Shown one piece after another: positions 27,184-35,441 of a DNA stretch of 64,000 nt. The notes beneath the pieces are model-generated. The model had not been told where the DNA came from. It was given only the letters and a program-made list of their open reading frames with translations, and did not search any database. Source of the stretch: Pedobacter cryoconitis (GTDB lineage Bacteria; Bacteroidota; Bacteroidia; Sphingobacteriales; Sphingobacteriaceae); NCBI RefSeq assembly GCF_003259615.1, contig NZ_QLLR01000026.1, forward strand, positions 30,230 to 94,229, in the 5' to 3' direction. Made by a program: the position numbers and the translations under genes. The stretch's first letter is position 1, and each line of letters opens with the position of its first letter.

Positions 27184-29799
27184 ATGAAAATACTCGGCAT
27201 TCAAGTGCTAAGGGGACCAAATATCTGGTCGGTCAACAGGAAAAAACTAATACAAATGAGATTAGATCTGGAGGACATGGAACAACGTCCGACAAATCTG
27301 ATTGATGGGTTTGGTGATCGTCTGGAAAAAATGATTCCAAGCTTATTTACGCACAGATGCTCGAAAGGTGAACCCGGAGGCTTCTTTGCCCGTATTAAAG
27401 AAGGTACATGGATGGGGCACGTCATTGAACATATTGCCCTGGAAATCCAGACCCTTGCAGGTATGGATACTGGTTTTGGAAGAACAAGACAAACCAAAAC
27501 AGAAGGGACTTACAATGTAGTATTCAGCTACCTGGAAGAAAAAGCAGGTATTTATGCTGCAGAAGCCAGTGTTAGAATCGCAGAAGCCCTGATCGACAAC
27601 CTTGATTACGACCTTGAATTTGACATTCACCGCTTAAGGGAATTAAGACAAATGGAACGCCTTGGCCCAAGTACCGGATCTATCGTAGATGAAGCCATAG
27701 CAAGGGATATTCCATGGATAAGACTAAACAAAAGCTCTCTAATCCAATTAGGCTACGGCAAAAATCAGGTGCGCTTCAGAGCAACCATGACCGAAAGGAC
27801 AAACAGTATCGCTGTAGATATTGCCGGAGATAAAGATGAGACTAAACGAATTTTAAAAGATTCGGCTATACCAGTGGCCAATGGAGTTACAATCTCTGAT
27901 ATAAGCGAACTGGATGATGCCATTGAAAGTATCGGCTTTCCGCTGGTATTTAAACCATTGGATGGAAATCACGGTAAAGGCGCATCCATCAATGTTAAAA
28001 CACCAGAAGCTGCTAAACTTGCATTTGAACATGCAAAACAGTATTCCAGAAGAATAATCATTGAAAGCTTTATTACAGGTTACGATTTCAGAATCCTGGT
28101 TATCGACAATAAAATGGTTGCCGCAGCCTTACGCGTTCCAGCTCATGTAACCGGAAATGGAACTGCCACTGTTCAGCAATTAATTGATAAAGAAAACGAA
28201 GATCCGCGCCGCGGTTACGGACATGAAAATGTCTTAACAGAAATACTTGTTGACCGCGATACCCTTGATCTGTTATCTAAAAAGAATTATACACTGGAAA
28301 CTGTTGTGCCAAACGGAGAGCTTGTTTATTTAAAATCAACAGCTAACCTGAGCACAGGTGGAACGTCTATAGATGTAACTGATCTTGTTCACCCGCAAAA
28401 CATTTTCATCAGTGAGCGTATATCCCGTATCATCGGATTGGATATTTGCGGAATTGATGTCATGGCGCAAAACCTGACACAACCACTTACAGAAAATGGT
28501 GGTGTCATCCTGGAAGTTAATGCTGCACCGGGATTCCGGATGCACCTTGCTCCAAGTGAAGGCCTGCCAAGGAATGTTGCTGCCCCGGTAATTGATATGT
28601 TATATCCTCCCGGTAAAGCTAACAGAATCCCAATCATTGCCGTAACGGGTACAAATGGGAAAACAACTACAACAAGGCTGATTGCACATATTGTAAAAAG
28701 CAATGGAACAAGGGTTGGTTTCACAACTTCAGATGGTATCTACGTTCAGAATACCATGCTGATGAAAGGAGATACCACAGGACCAGTAAGTGCAGAATTT
28801 ATATTGAGAGATCCTACCGTGGAATTTGCCGTGTTAGAAACCGCAAGAGGTGGTATTCTGAGAGCAGGACTTGGATTTAAACGTTGTGATATTGGCGTAG
28901 TAACCAATATACAGGAAGATCATCTTGGAATTGCAGATATTCATAGCTTAAATGATCTGGCCAGAGTAAAGGCAGTTGTTATTGGAGCGGTTAAAAGAGA
29001 CGGATGGGCAGTACTGAATGCAGACAATAAATACTGCGTTAAAATAGCTGAAACTGCAGATTGTAAAGTCGCTTACTTTAGCATGGATGAGAACAATCCT
29101 GTGATTGTAGAGCACTGTAAAAAAGGCGGTTCAGCAGCAATCTATGAGAACGGATATATCACGATCAAAAAAGGGGACTGGAAGATCAGGGTAGATAAAG
29201 TAACGCATATCCCGTTAACTTTTGGCGGTAGTGTTGATTTCATGATCCAGAATGTACTGGCTGCGACCCTATCTACCTTCTTATGGGGGTATAAGATCGA
29301 AGATATACGCATGTCCCTGGAAACCTTTATTCCTTCTGCTGCACAAACGCCAGGAAGAATGAACATCTTTAAATTCAAAGAGTTTAAAATCCTTGTTGAT
29401 TTTGCGCATAACTCCAATGGATTTAACGGGATCAAAGACTATCTGAAAACAATTGAAGCGACAGAACATATCGGCGTAATCTCAGGAACCGGCGACAGAC
29501 GTGATGAAGACATCAAAGAAACAGCCCGTATCTCTGCAGAAATGTTTGACAAAATTATCATTTGTCAGGAAAGGTATCTTCGTGGCCGTCAGCCGCAGGA
29601 AATCATAGATCTGTTGATCTCAGGTATCAGAGAAGTTAAACCGAACATGGAAATCATTATCAATAATGACTCCGCTGACTGTCTTCAGTTTTTAATAGCC
29701 ACAGCGAAATCAGGTTCTTTTATTACGATTCTGAGTGATACTATTGATAGTGCGATAGAAAAAGTAACAGAGTACCTCGACAAAGAGTTTGGTATTTAG
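27184..29799 (+). CDS. cphA: Cyanophycin synthetase
   Basis: 871 residues, the usual length. The N-terminal CphA domain (about 1-160) is followed by an ATP-grasp domain (about 220-470; HGKGASINVKTP, EVNAAPGFRMH) that adds Asp to the backbone. A Mur-ligase-like domain (about 485-871) with P-loop VTGTNGKTTTT at about 487-497 and HNSNGF nearby adds the Arg side chains. It makes the nitrogen reserve multi-L-arginyl-poly-L-aspartate. Divergent from the degradation genes; its start codon is the fourth phase of the tandem repeats. A strong terminator follows. Confidence 0.97.
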   Translation: MKILGIQVLRGPNIWSVNRKKLIQMRLDLEDMEQRPTNLIDGFGDRLEKMIPSLFTHRCSKGEPGGFFARIKEGTWMGHVIEHIALEIQTLAGMDTGFGRTRQTKTEGTYNVVFSYLEEKAGIYAAEASVRIAEALIDNLDYDLEFDIHRLRELRQMERLGPSTGSIVDEAIARDIPWIRLNKSSLIQLGYGKNQVRFRATMTERTNSIAVDIAGDKDETKRILKDSAIPVANGVTISDISELDDAIESIGFPLVFKPLDGNHGKGASINVKTPEAAKLAFEHAKQYSRRIIIESFITGYDFRILVIDNKMVAAALRVPAHVTGNGTATVQQLIDKENEDPRRGYGHENVLTEILVDRDTLDLLSKKNYTLETVVPNGELVYLKSTANLSTGGTSIDVTDLVHPQNIFISERISRIIGLDICGIDVMAQNLTQPLTENGGVILEVNAAPGFRMHLAPSEGLPRNVAAPVIDMLYPPGKANRIPIIAVTGTNGKTTTTRLIAHIVKSNGTRVGFTTSDGIYVQNTMLMKGDTTGPVSAEFILRDPTVEFAVLETARGGILRAGLGFKRCDIGVVTNIQEDHLGIADIHSLNDLARVKAVVIGAVKRDGWAVLNADNKYCVKIAETADCKVAYFSMDENNPVIVEHCKKGGSAAIYENGYITIKKGDWKIRVDKVTHIPLTFGGSVDFMIQNVLAATLSTFLWGYKIEDIRMSLETFIPSAAQTPGRMNIFKFKEFKILVDFAHNSNGFNGIKDYLKTIEATEHIGVISGTGDRRDEDIKETARISAEMFDKIIICQERYLRGRQPQEIIDLLISGIREVKPNMEIIINNDSADCLQFLIATAKSGSFITILSDTIDSAIEKVTEYLDKEFGI

Positions 29800-29810
29800 T
29801 CAAACCCTAT

Positions 29811-29849
29811 AAACAAAAAGCCTGAGCGATATGCTCAGGCTTTTTGTTT
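29811..29849. terminator. Bidirectional terminator after cphA
   Basis: ACAAAAAGCCTGAGC / GCTCAGGCTTTTTGT with a GATAT loop; T runs in both directions serve cphA and the convergent DUF2383 gene. Confidence 0.92.
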
Positions 29850-29858
29850 GCTATAATT

Positions 29859-30317
29859 TTAAGATGCGGTCTGATCTCTTAACCCTTTAATCTGGTCATG
29901 AGACGCACGCAGCTCCGATTTTTGTTGTGTAATCAAGCTTCTTGTATCTGCAGAAAGACCTTCCTCTTCCAGAGCTGATTTATAAGCTCTTTGTGCGGCA
30001 TCTTCCCCAGCTTCACAATTGTTTAAGATCGTTTTGCGATCATGGCCGGTAAATACGGCTTTCACATCCATCCAGGCACGATATATTTTACCAGATGTTG
30101 TAGTTCCAGTTTCCATATCAGTACCTGTACCTTGAACTGCAGTTGCTAAAGCCAATTTAATTTTATGGCTTTCTGCGATCATTTTCACAAATAATTCTTT
30201 CAGATCACTGTCTTCCGGTGATAATTCCTGAATAGCTTTTTCATAACCAGCAATACGGTCATTATTAATTTGAATCAGGTCGTTCAGTGTTTCTGGGTTT
30301 ACTTTAGTGTTTTCCAT
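29859..30317 (-). CDS. PA2169-type four-helix-bundle protein (DUF2383)
   Basis: 152 residues from ATG 30317; another ATG at 30338 would add 7 residues. All-helical, ferritin-like: NDLIQINNDRIAGYEKA, then ELFVKMIAESHKIKLAL, then the CEAGEDAAQRAYKSALEE segment. Family members are stress-induced and of unknown activity; typical metal-binding residues are not obvious. Last gene of the fumC operon, about 50 nt after DUF1543. Confidence 0.88.
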   Translation of the reverse strand: MENTKVNPETLNDLIQINNDRIAGYEKAIQELSPEDSDLKELFVKMIAESHKIKLALATAVQGTGTDMETGTTTSGKIYRAWMDVKAVFTGHDRKTILNNCEAGEDAAQRAYKSALEEEGLSADTRSLITQQKSELRASHDQIKGLRDQTAS

Positions 30318-30367
30318 GTCTCTAAAAAATTTAGTCATGGAAGTAACGCATGCCCCAAAGAAAAGTT

Positions 30368-30928
30368 TTACAAATTTTTCAGAGGAAGATAACCCAGGTG
30401 AATTTCGTCCTTAACTGTTGTTTCAGCAGGAGCTATTAAAATCTGATAACGTTCTTTAAGATCAGCTGACAACACCTCTTCAATTTCAAAAATGTCATCC
30501 ACATCAACACCATATTTATCATCGATATGAGAAGGTGCTCCCTCAAAACCCGTATGCAGAAAGAATGCAGATTCTTTAGCCTTTTTAATCACTTCAGCTT
30601 TATCTCCTCCGACCAAAAGCATTCTGTAATGCAGTTCATCAAATTCATCTTTTTTATAACCGCCCAGGTTCAGGAAAAATAAAGCCCGCGGTGATTGATC
30701 ATGCGCTAATGCTTTCTCAACGATCGAGATATTAAATCCTTCTACTGCTGTAACTTCTCTCCAGGCATCCAGATGTATCTTACCATTCGCTTCAGGCCAG
30801 AATTCCATAATTTGAGGGATCAGATCCTTTAAACAGGTCCCTACTGCAAAAAACACATCATGTTGTTCTGTATTTCTGCCAGCAGGTTTACATCCAAGTA
30901 ATATTTGATATAATTTCAAAGGTTCCAT
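30368..30928 (-). CDS. DUF1543 domain protein
   Basis: 186 residues. The N-terminal DUF1543 segment is recognisable (LLGCKPAGRNTEQHDVFFAVG), with a second related half (YRMLLVGGDKAEVIKKAKES), which suggests an internal duplication. No signal peptide. Function unknown. It starts 3 nt after the phosphatase stop and is therefore co-transcribed. Confidence 0.88.
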   Translation of the reverse strand: MEPLKLYQILLGCKPAGRNTEQHDVFFAVGTCLKDLIPQIMEFWPEANGKIHLDAWREVTAVEGFNISIVEKALAHDQSPRALFFLNLGGYKKDEFDELHYRMLLVGGDKAEVIKKAKESAFFLHTGFEGAPSHIDDKYGVDVDDIFEIEEVLSADLKERYQILIAPAETTVKDEIHLGYLPLKNL

Positions 30929-30931
30929 TCT

Positions 30932-31372
30932 CTACTTTTTTAATTCTTCTATCAGATTTTTTGCTCTTTTTTCTATCGTTAAAAAAACCGGGTCAAATAA
31001 CTGATCATCAAAGTAAGGGTCAGTAACTTCATCTTCATCCGTCAAAAACAACCTTACTTTTTGACGATGTTCTTCATTTGCCGCCAATTTTAATACATCA
31101 CGTAGATTGTTCTTATCCATTACCAGGATATGATCAAATTCATCAAACAGTTCCTGTCCAAAAAGACGGGCACGTTGTCTGGAAATATCATATCCATAGT
31201 TTTTAGCTATAGCTATACTTCTTTTATCTGCAGGCTGCCCGGTATGCCAGTTTCCTGTTCCGGCAGAAGCAACTTCCCAATCCAGTTCTTTTTCGGCAAT
31301 CAATTGCCTCACAATCCCTTCTGCAAGCGGAGAACGGCAGATATTACCCAGGCAAACCATCAGAATCTTCAT
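30932..31372 (-). CDS. Low-molecular-weight protein-tyrosine phosphatase
   Basis: 146 residues. The active-site loop CLGNICRS (Cys7, Arg13) is at the N-terminus and the general-acid motif DPYFDD at about 118-123. It dephosphorylates Tyr in proteins, in Gram-negatives often the BY-kinases that control exopolysaccharide export. No such kinase is next to it. Spaced 4 nt from the nuclease gene. Confidence 0.95.
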   Translation of the reverse strand: MKILMVCLGNICRSPLAEGIVRQLIAEKELDWEVASAGTGNWHTGQPADKRSIAIAKNYGYDISRQRARLFGQELFDEFDHILVMDKNNLRDVLKLAANEEHRQKVRLFLTDEDEVTDPYFDDQLFDPVFLTIEKRAKNLIEELKK

Positions 31373-31376
31373 CGGC

Positions 31377-32177
31377 TTATGAATAAATATCGTTAATAAT
31401 CTGTGCTAAACGTACCCCACCTTTTAACAACTGCTCATTCATCAGATCAATAAAATCAAAGTTATAACGGTAACTTAATTTATCATCAGCCTTCGTTTTG
31501 TCATATATTTTATTGCACGCTACATAAGACTCATAAACAGTTTCTTTCAGAGAATCATGGCTCCATTTCGTAAACTGCTCTTTCGAAGGATGATTAATAG
31601 CCGTCGCATATTCCGTATAGCTTAATTGCTGTCTGTCAACCAGCTCTTCGTCCCACACACGGTGAAGATTTGAACGCTGACCAAACCACATTACACTGAC
31701 TTTATTACCGCCAAGATCTTCTTTTCTTGCCGTGTGCATCGGCTGATGTACATCGCCTACCATATGGATCAGTAAACGCATAGCCATTTGCTGCTGTTCA
31801 GCTGTACTTTTCTTATCCTTAAGAATTTTGATCATTTCGGGAATCTTGTTATAAACATTAGGTTCCTTACTTGTTTCCAGGAAGTTAAACACCCCATTCT
31901 GATCCAGATTACCAGGGATATTTACATAATGCCAGCTGGTCAGGTAGTTATATGACGTATCTGACTTGATGAAATCCGGCCAGTTACTTGCAATTGCCAT
32001 ACTTTCATTTCCCAGTACCTGTTTTACAGCTTTGCGGGCTTTTGCAGTCAGATAATAGTCGGCAATCTGTCCGACAATACGATGTCCTGTTTGTCCCCAG
32101 GCTGCTGCATTCAATGGCAGGTAAGCAATCAATGCAACTGCGATACAAACCTTTTTTATATTTACTACTGAAATCAT
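31377..32177 (-). CDS. Exported S1/P1-type zinc nuclease
   Basis: 266 residues. Signal peptide (about 1-26) with the mature N-terminus WGQTGHRIVGQIAD, where the N-terminal Trp and His are zinc ligands in the S1/P1 family. Further ligands sit in HMVGDVHQPMH and SWHYVN, and HRVWDEELV. It should hydrolyse single-stranded DNA or RNA in the periplasm or outside the cell. Co-transcribed with fumC and its neighbours. Confidence 0.93.
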   Translation of the reverse strand: MISVVNIKKVCIAVALIAYLPLNAAAWGQTGHRIVGQIADYYLTAKARKAVKQVLGNESMAIASNWPDFIKSDTSYNYLTSWHYVNIPGNLDQNGVFNFLETSKEPNVYNKIPEMIKILKDKKSTAEQQQMAMRLLIHMVGDVHQPMHTARKEDLGGNKVSVMWFGQRSNLHRVWDEELVDRQQLSYTEYATAINHPSKEQFTKWSHDSLKETVYESYVACNKIYDKTKADDKLSYRYNFDFIDLMNEQLLKGGVRLAQIINDIYS

Positions 32178-32186
32178 TGTTTTATT

Positions 32187-32684
32187 TTATAATTCTTGCG
32201 GTACACATTTGATTTTTTGTTTCAGAACAAGGTTAACGTCCCTTTGATCACTCAAACTTTGTAAAGAAAGATGAGTGGAGTCCTTTGACTTGATCAGGAA
32301 ACTTTTCCTGTATATTCCAACCGTATAACAACCGGAAACCTTTTGCTTATAATTAGCTTTAGTATAGGTTCCTTCTAAGAACAAACTATCTTTTCTTACT
32401 TGATATACACCCTTTGCATATTCTTTCCAAACGCCATTATTGTAACAAGGGTCCTCATAATAGTTGACTTTTGAATGTGTCGTCAGGTCAACGTAAAATG
32501 AGTCACAGGTAATTTTCACCTGGTGGTGTGTATAATTCATCAGTTTAGACGCATTGGTGATGCTATCCTGACTCCATACCCCCTGTAAAAATGTTTCTCC
32601 ATTACCCTGAACGTTTGCGCGCCTCTCGCAACCGAGAGACGCTATCAAACAAAATAGAATAATTAGATAATGGTATCTATTCAT
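32187..32684 (-). CDS. Hypothetical lipoprotein, 165 residues
   Basis: The N-terminal signal ends in a lipobox ASLGC (Cys about 19). The mature part is beta-rich (GVWSQDSI, FYVDLTTHSKVNYYEDPCYNNG, KDSLFLEGTYTK), like a small lipocalin or fumarase-linked lipoprotein; I do not recognise the family for certain. It starts 1 nt after the fumC stop, so it is translationally linked to fumC. Confidence 0.8.
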   Translation of the reverse strand: MNRYHYLIILFCLIASLGCERRANVQGNGETFLQGVWSQDSITNASKLMNYTHHQVKITCDSFYVDLTTHSKVNYYEDPCYNNGVWKEYAKGVYQVRKDSLFLEGTYTKANYKQKVSGCYTVGIYRKSFLIKSKDSTHLSLQSLSDQRDVNLVLKQKIKCVPQEL

Positions 32685-32685
32685 G

Positions 32686-34083
32686 TTATTTTAAACTACC
32701 TACCATATCCTCTGGTCTTACCCATTCATCAAATTGCTCACTGGTCAATAAGCCCAGTTCTACAGCAGCTTCGCGAAGTGTTTTATTTTCTTTATGTGCT
32801 TTTTTAGCAATTTTAGCCGCATTCTCATAACCGATATGCGGATTCAATGCTGTAACCAGCATTAAAGAGTTTTCCAGATGTTTTTTGATCTCTGGTAAAT
32901 TTGGTAAAATACCTACCGCACAATTATCGTTGAATGACACACAAGCATCACCAATTAATCTTCCCGACTGCAATACATTCGCTGCAATGACCGGTTTAAA
33001 AACATTCAGTTCGAAATGTCCGTTGCTGCCGCCAATACCTACAGTTACATCATTACCCATTACCTGTGCACAAACCATCGTTAATGCTTCTGGCTGCGTA
33101 GGATTAACTTTTCCCGGCATAATAGAAGATCCTGGCTCGTTATCAGGAATGATGATCTCACCAATACCCGAACGCGGACCTGAGCTTAACATTCTCACAT
33201 CATTGCCCACTTTCATTAAAGCTACAGCAGTACGCTTGTAAGCAGCAGATAATTCTACCATAGCATCATGTGCAGCCAATGCCTCAAACTTGTTTGGCGC
33301 AGTTACAAATGGTAAACCTGTAAGTTCAGCAATTTTGCGGGCAACCAGTACATCATACCCATTTGGTGTATTCAATCCTGTTCCTACCGCAGTACCGCCT
33401 AAAGCTAATTCAGTAATCATAACCAAAGCATTTTTAACTGCTCTGATACTGTTGGTAATTTGCTGCGCATAACCTGAAAATTCCTGACCCAGCGTTAATG
33501 GAGTTGCGTCCATAAAGTGAGTTCTTCCTGTTTTCACGATCTGAGCAAACTCAACCGCTTTGGCTTTTAATGTTTTTTCCAGTTTTTCTAAACCTGGTAT
33601 AGTAATTTCCACAGCTTGTTTATATGCCGCAATGTGCATCGCTGTAGGGTAAGTATCATTTGAAGATTGTGATTTATTGACATCATCATTCGGATGAAGA
33701 ATTTTCTTCTCATCTGCCAGGCTGCCACCGTTCATCACATGTGCACGGTTTGCAATCACTTCATTGGAGTTCATGTTGCTCTGGGTTCCAGAACCTGTCT
33801 GCCAGATAACCAGTGGGAACTGATCATCTAAAGCTCCGGCAATTACTTCATCGCATGCTTTAGCAATCCATTCTGCTTTATCGCTTGCAAGCACACCAAG
33901 TTCTTGATTAGCCAGTGCTGCAGCTTTTTTGAGATAACCAAAAGCATGGATAATCTCTTTTGGCATGGAAGCCTCAGGACCAATTTTAAAATTATTACGT
34001 GAACGTTCAGTTTGTGCACCCCAATACTTATCAGCAGGGACCTGAACTTCGCCCATGGTGTCGTGTTCGGTTCTAAAATTCAT
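32686..34083 (-). CDS. fumC: Fumarate hydratase, class II
   Basis: 465 residues. It has the fumarase/aspartase superfamily signature GSSIMPGKVNPTQPE (about 315-329), TGSGTQSNMNSNEV, SSNDTYPTAMH and GRTHFMDATPL. It hydrates fumarate to malate in the citric-acid cycle. It is the first gene of a six-gene minus-strand operon with spacings of 1-9 nt in its first part. Confidence 0.97.
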   Translation of the reverse strand: MNFRTEHDTMGEVQVPADKYWGAQTERSRNNFKIGPEASMPKEIIHAFGYLKKAAALANQELGVLASDKAEWIAKACDEVIAGALDDQFPLVIWQTGSGTQSNMNSNEVIANRAHVMNGGSLADEKKILHPNDDVNKSQSSNDTYPTAMHIAAYKQAVEITIPGLEKLEKTLKAKAVEFAQIVKTGRTHFMDATPLTLGQEFSGYAQQITNSIRAVKNALVMITELALGGTAVGTGLNTPNGYDVLVARKIAELTGLPFVTAPNKFEALAAHDAMVELSAAYKRTAVALMKVGNDVRMLSSGPRSGIGEIIIPDNEPGSSIMPGKVNPTQPEALTMVCAQVMGNDVTVGIGGSNGHFELNVFKPVIAANVLQSGRLIGDACVSFNDNCAVGILPNLPEIKKHLENSLMLVTALNPHIGYENAAKIAKKAHKENKTLREAAVELGLLTSEQFDEWVRPEDMVGSLK

Positions 34084-34220
34084 TTCTTTTGTTTTTTTTC
34101 AAAAATAAGCTTTTATCTCTATAGAAGAATGTAAAGTATATGATAATGTTTAAAACTCTTTTGCGTTTAAAGGCTTAATATTGTTTATTTTTCAGGCTTC
34201 AAAAAAGACTAATCTAATTC

Positions 34221-35429
34221 ATGACTTACCGTACCTTTTTTCCCGTGGCTTTACTCGCCACTTTTCTCATTAGTGCCTGTTCACATGCTAACAAAAAACA
34301 TCAGGACCCGAAGATCAGAACCGTAAATGATGATAAAGCTGATAGCCTCCTCATTTCATATGACCCGGCCAAAGGGGACAAATGGATCGCTAATTTTGTA
34401 GATAACCTGCACAAGAAATATGGGTTTAACGGAAATATGCTCGTTGCCAAAGACGGTAAAATACTTTATGAAAAAGCAATTGGGTGGGCAGATTATCTTC
34501 ACCGTGACAGTTTAAAGATCAATTCTGAATTTGAACTGGCCTCTATTACTAAAACATTTACAGGAGTTGCCATCATGCAACTTGTGGAACAGGGTAAACT
34601 TAAATTAACAGATAACGTTAAACAATTCTATCCTAATTTTCCTTACGAAGACATCACTGTCAAGCTTTTGCTTACACACCGCAGCGGAATGATGAACTAT
34701 GTATATTTCAGCGACGGCGTATGGAAAGACAAAAAGAAACCGATGAGTAATCTTGATGTAATGAACCTCATTGCACAATATAAACCTAACCGTTATGCTA
34801 AACCGGATACAAGATTTCATTACAATAACTCCAATTTTATGGTGCTTGGTGCTATTATTGAAAAAGTAACCGGCAAAAAATACTCAGATTATATGATGGA
34901 AAATGTTTTCAAACCTGCGGGCATGAAACATACACACGTATATTCTACTACTGCTTATTCTAAAATACCTGTTGATGTAGTTGGCCATGACCGTACCTGG
35001 AAATATTCAGTAGTACAAAATTTCCTGGATGGTCCGGTAGGTGACAAAGGTATTTACAGTACAATTCATGACCTGGTTTTATATGATAACGCCCTGAAAA
35101 AAGGAAGGTTATTAAAACAAGCAAGTCTTGATTCTGCTTATACAGGTCATAATAAAGCTATCAACGGCCACTTCAACTATGGTTACGGCTGGAGAATGTA
35201 TGACGGAGAAAACGGACGTAAAGTAGTTTACCATACGGGCTGGTGGCATGGTTTCCGTCACATTTATGTGCGCGACATCCAAAAGAACATTGTCATTGTT
35301 TTCCTGGGTAACCTGACCAATGGAAGTTTGATGCACTTAGATGACTTGTATAAACATTTGGGTGTTCCGGTGATCAGAAAAGGTGCTTATACAGGAAAAG
35401 GCTCTATGCCAGGAAGTGATGAAGATTAA
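34221..35429 (+). CDS. Class C beta-lactamase-related serine hydrolase (lipoprotein)
   Basis: 402 residues. Signal with lipobox ISAC (Cys about 19). Serine-hydrolase motifs: SxxK as SITK (about 108-111), Tyr motif as YNNSN (about 201) and HTGW (about 338) in place of KTG. Such proteins are D-Ala-D-Ala peptidases, esterases or amidases rather than true lactamases. It is convergent with recG, 12 nt apart, with no obvious terminator. Confidence 0.92.
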   Translation: MTYRTFFPVALLATFLISACSHANKKHQDPKIRTVNDDKADSLLISYDPAKGDKWIANFVDNLHKKYGFNGNMLVAKDGKILYEKAIGWADYLHRDSLKINSEFELASITKTFTGVAIMQLVEQGKLKLTDNVKQFYPNFPYEDITVKLLLTHRSGMMNYVYFSDGVWKDKKKPMSNLDVMNLIAQYKPNRYAKPDTRFHYNNSNFMVLGAIIEKVTGKKYSDYMMENVFKPAGMKHTHVYSTTAYSKIPVDVVGHDRTWKYSVVQNFLDGPVGDKGIYSTIHDLVLYDNALKKGRLLKQASLDSAYTGHNKAINGHFNYGYGWRMYDGENGRKVVYHTGWWHGFRHIYVRDIQKNIVIVFLGNLTNGSLMHLDDLYKHLGVPVIRKGAYTGKGSMPGSDED

Positions 35430-35441
35430 GAAAATCTGATT

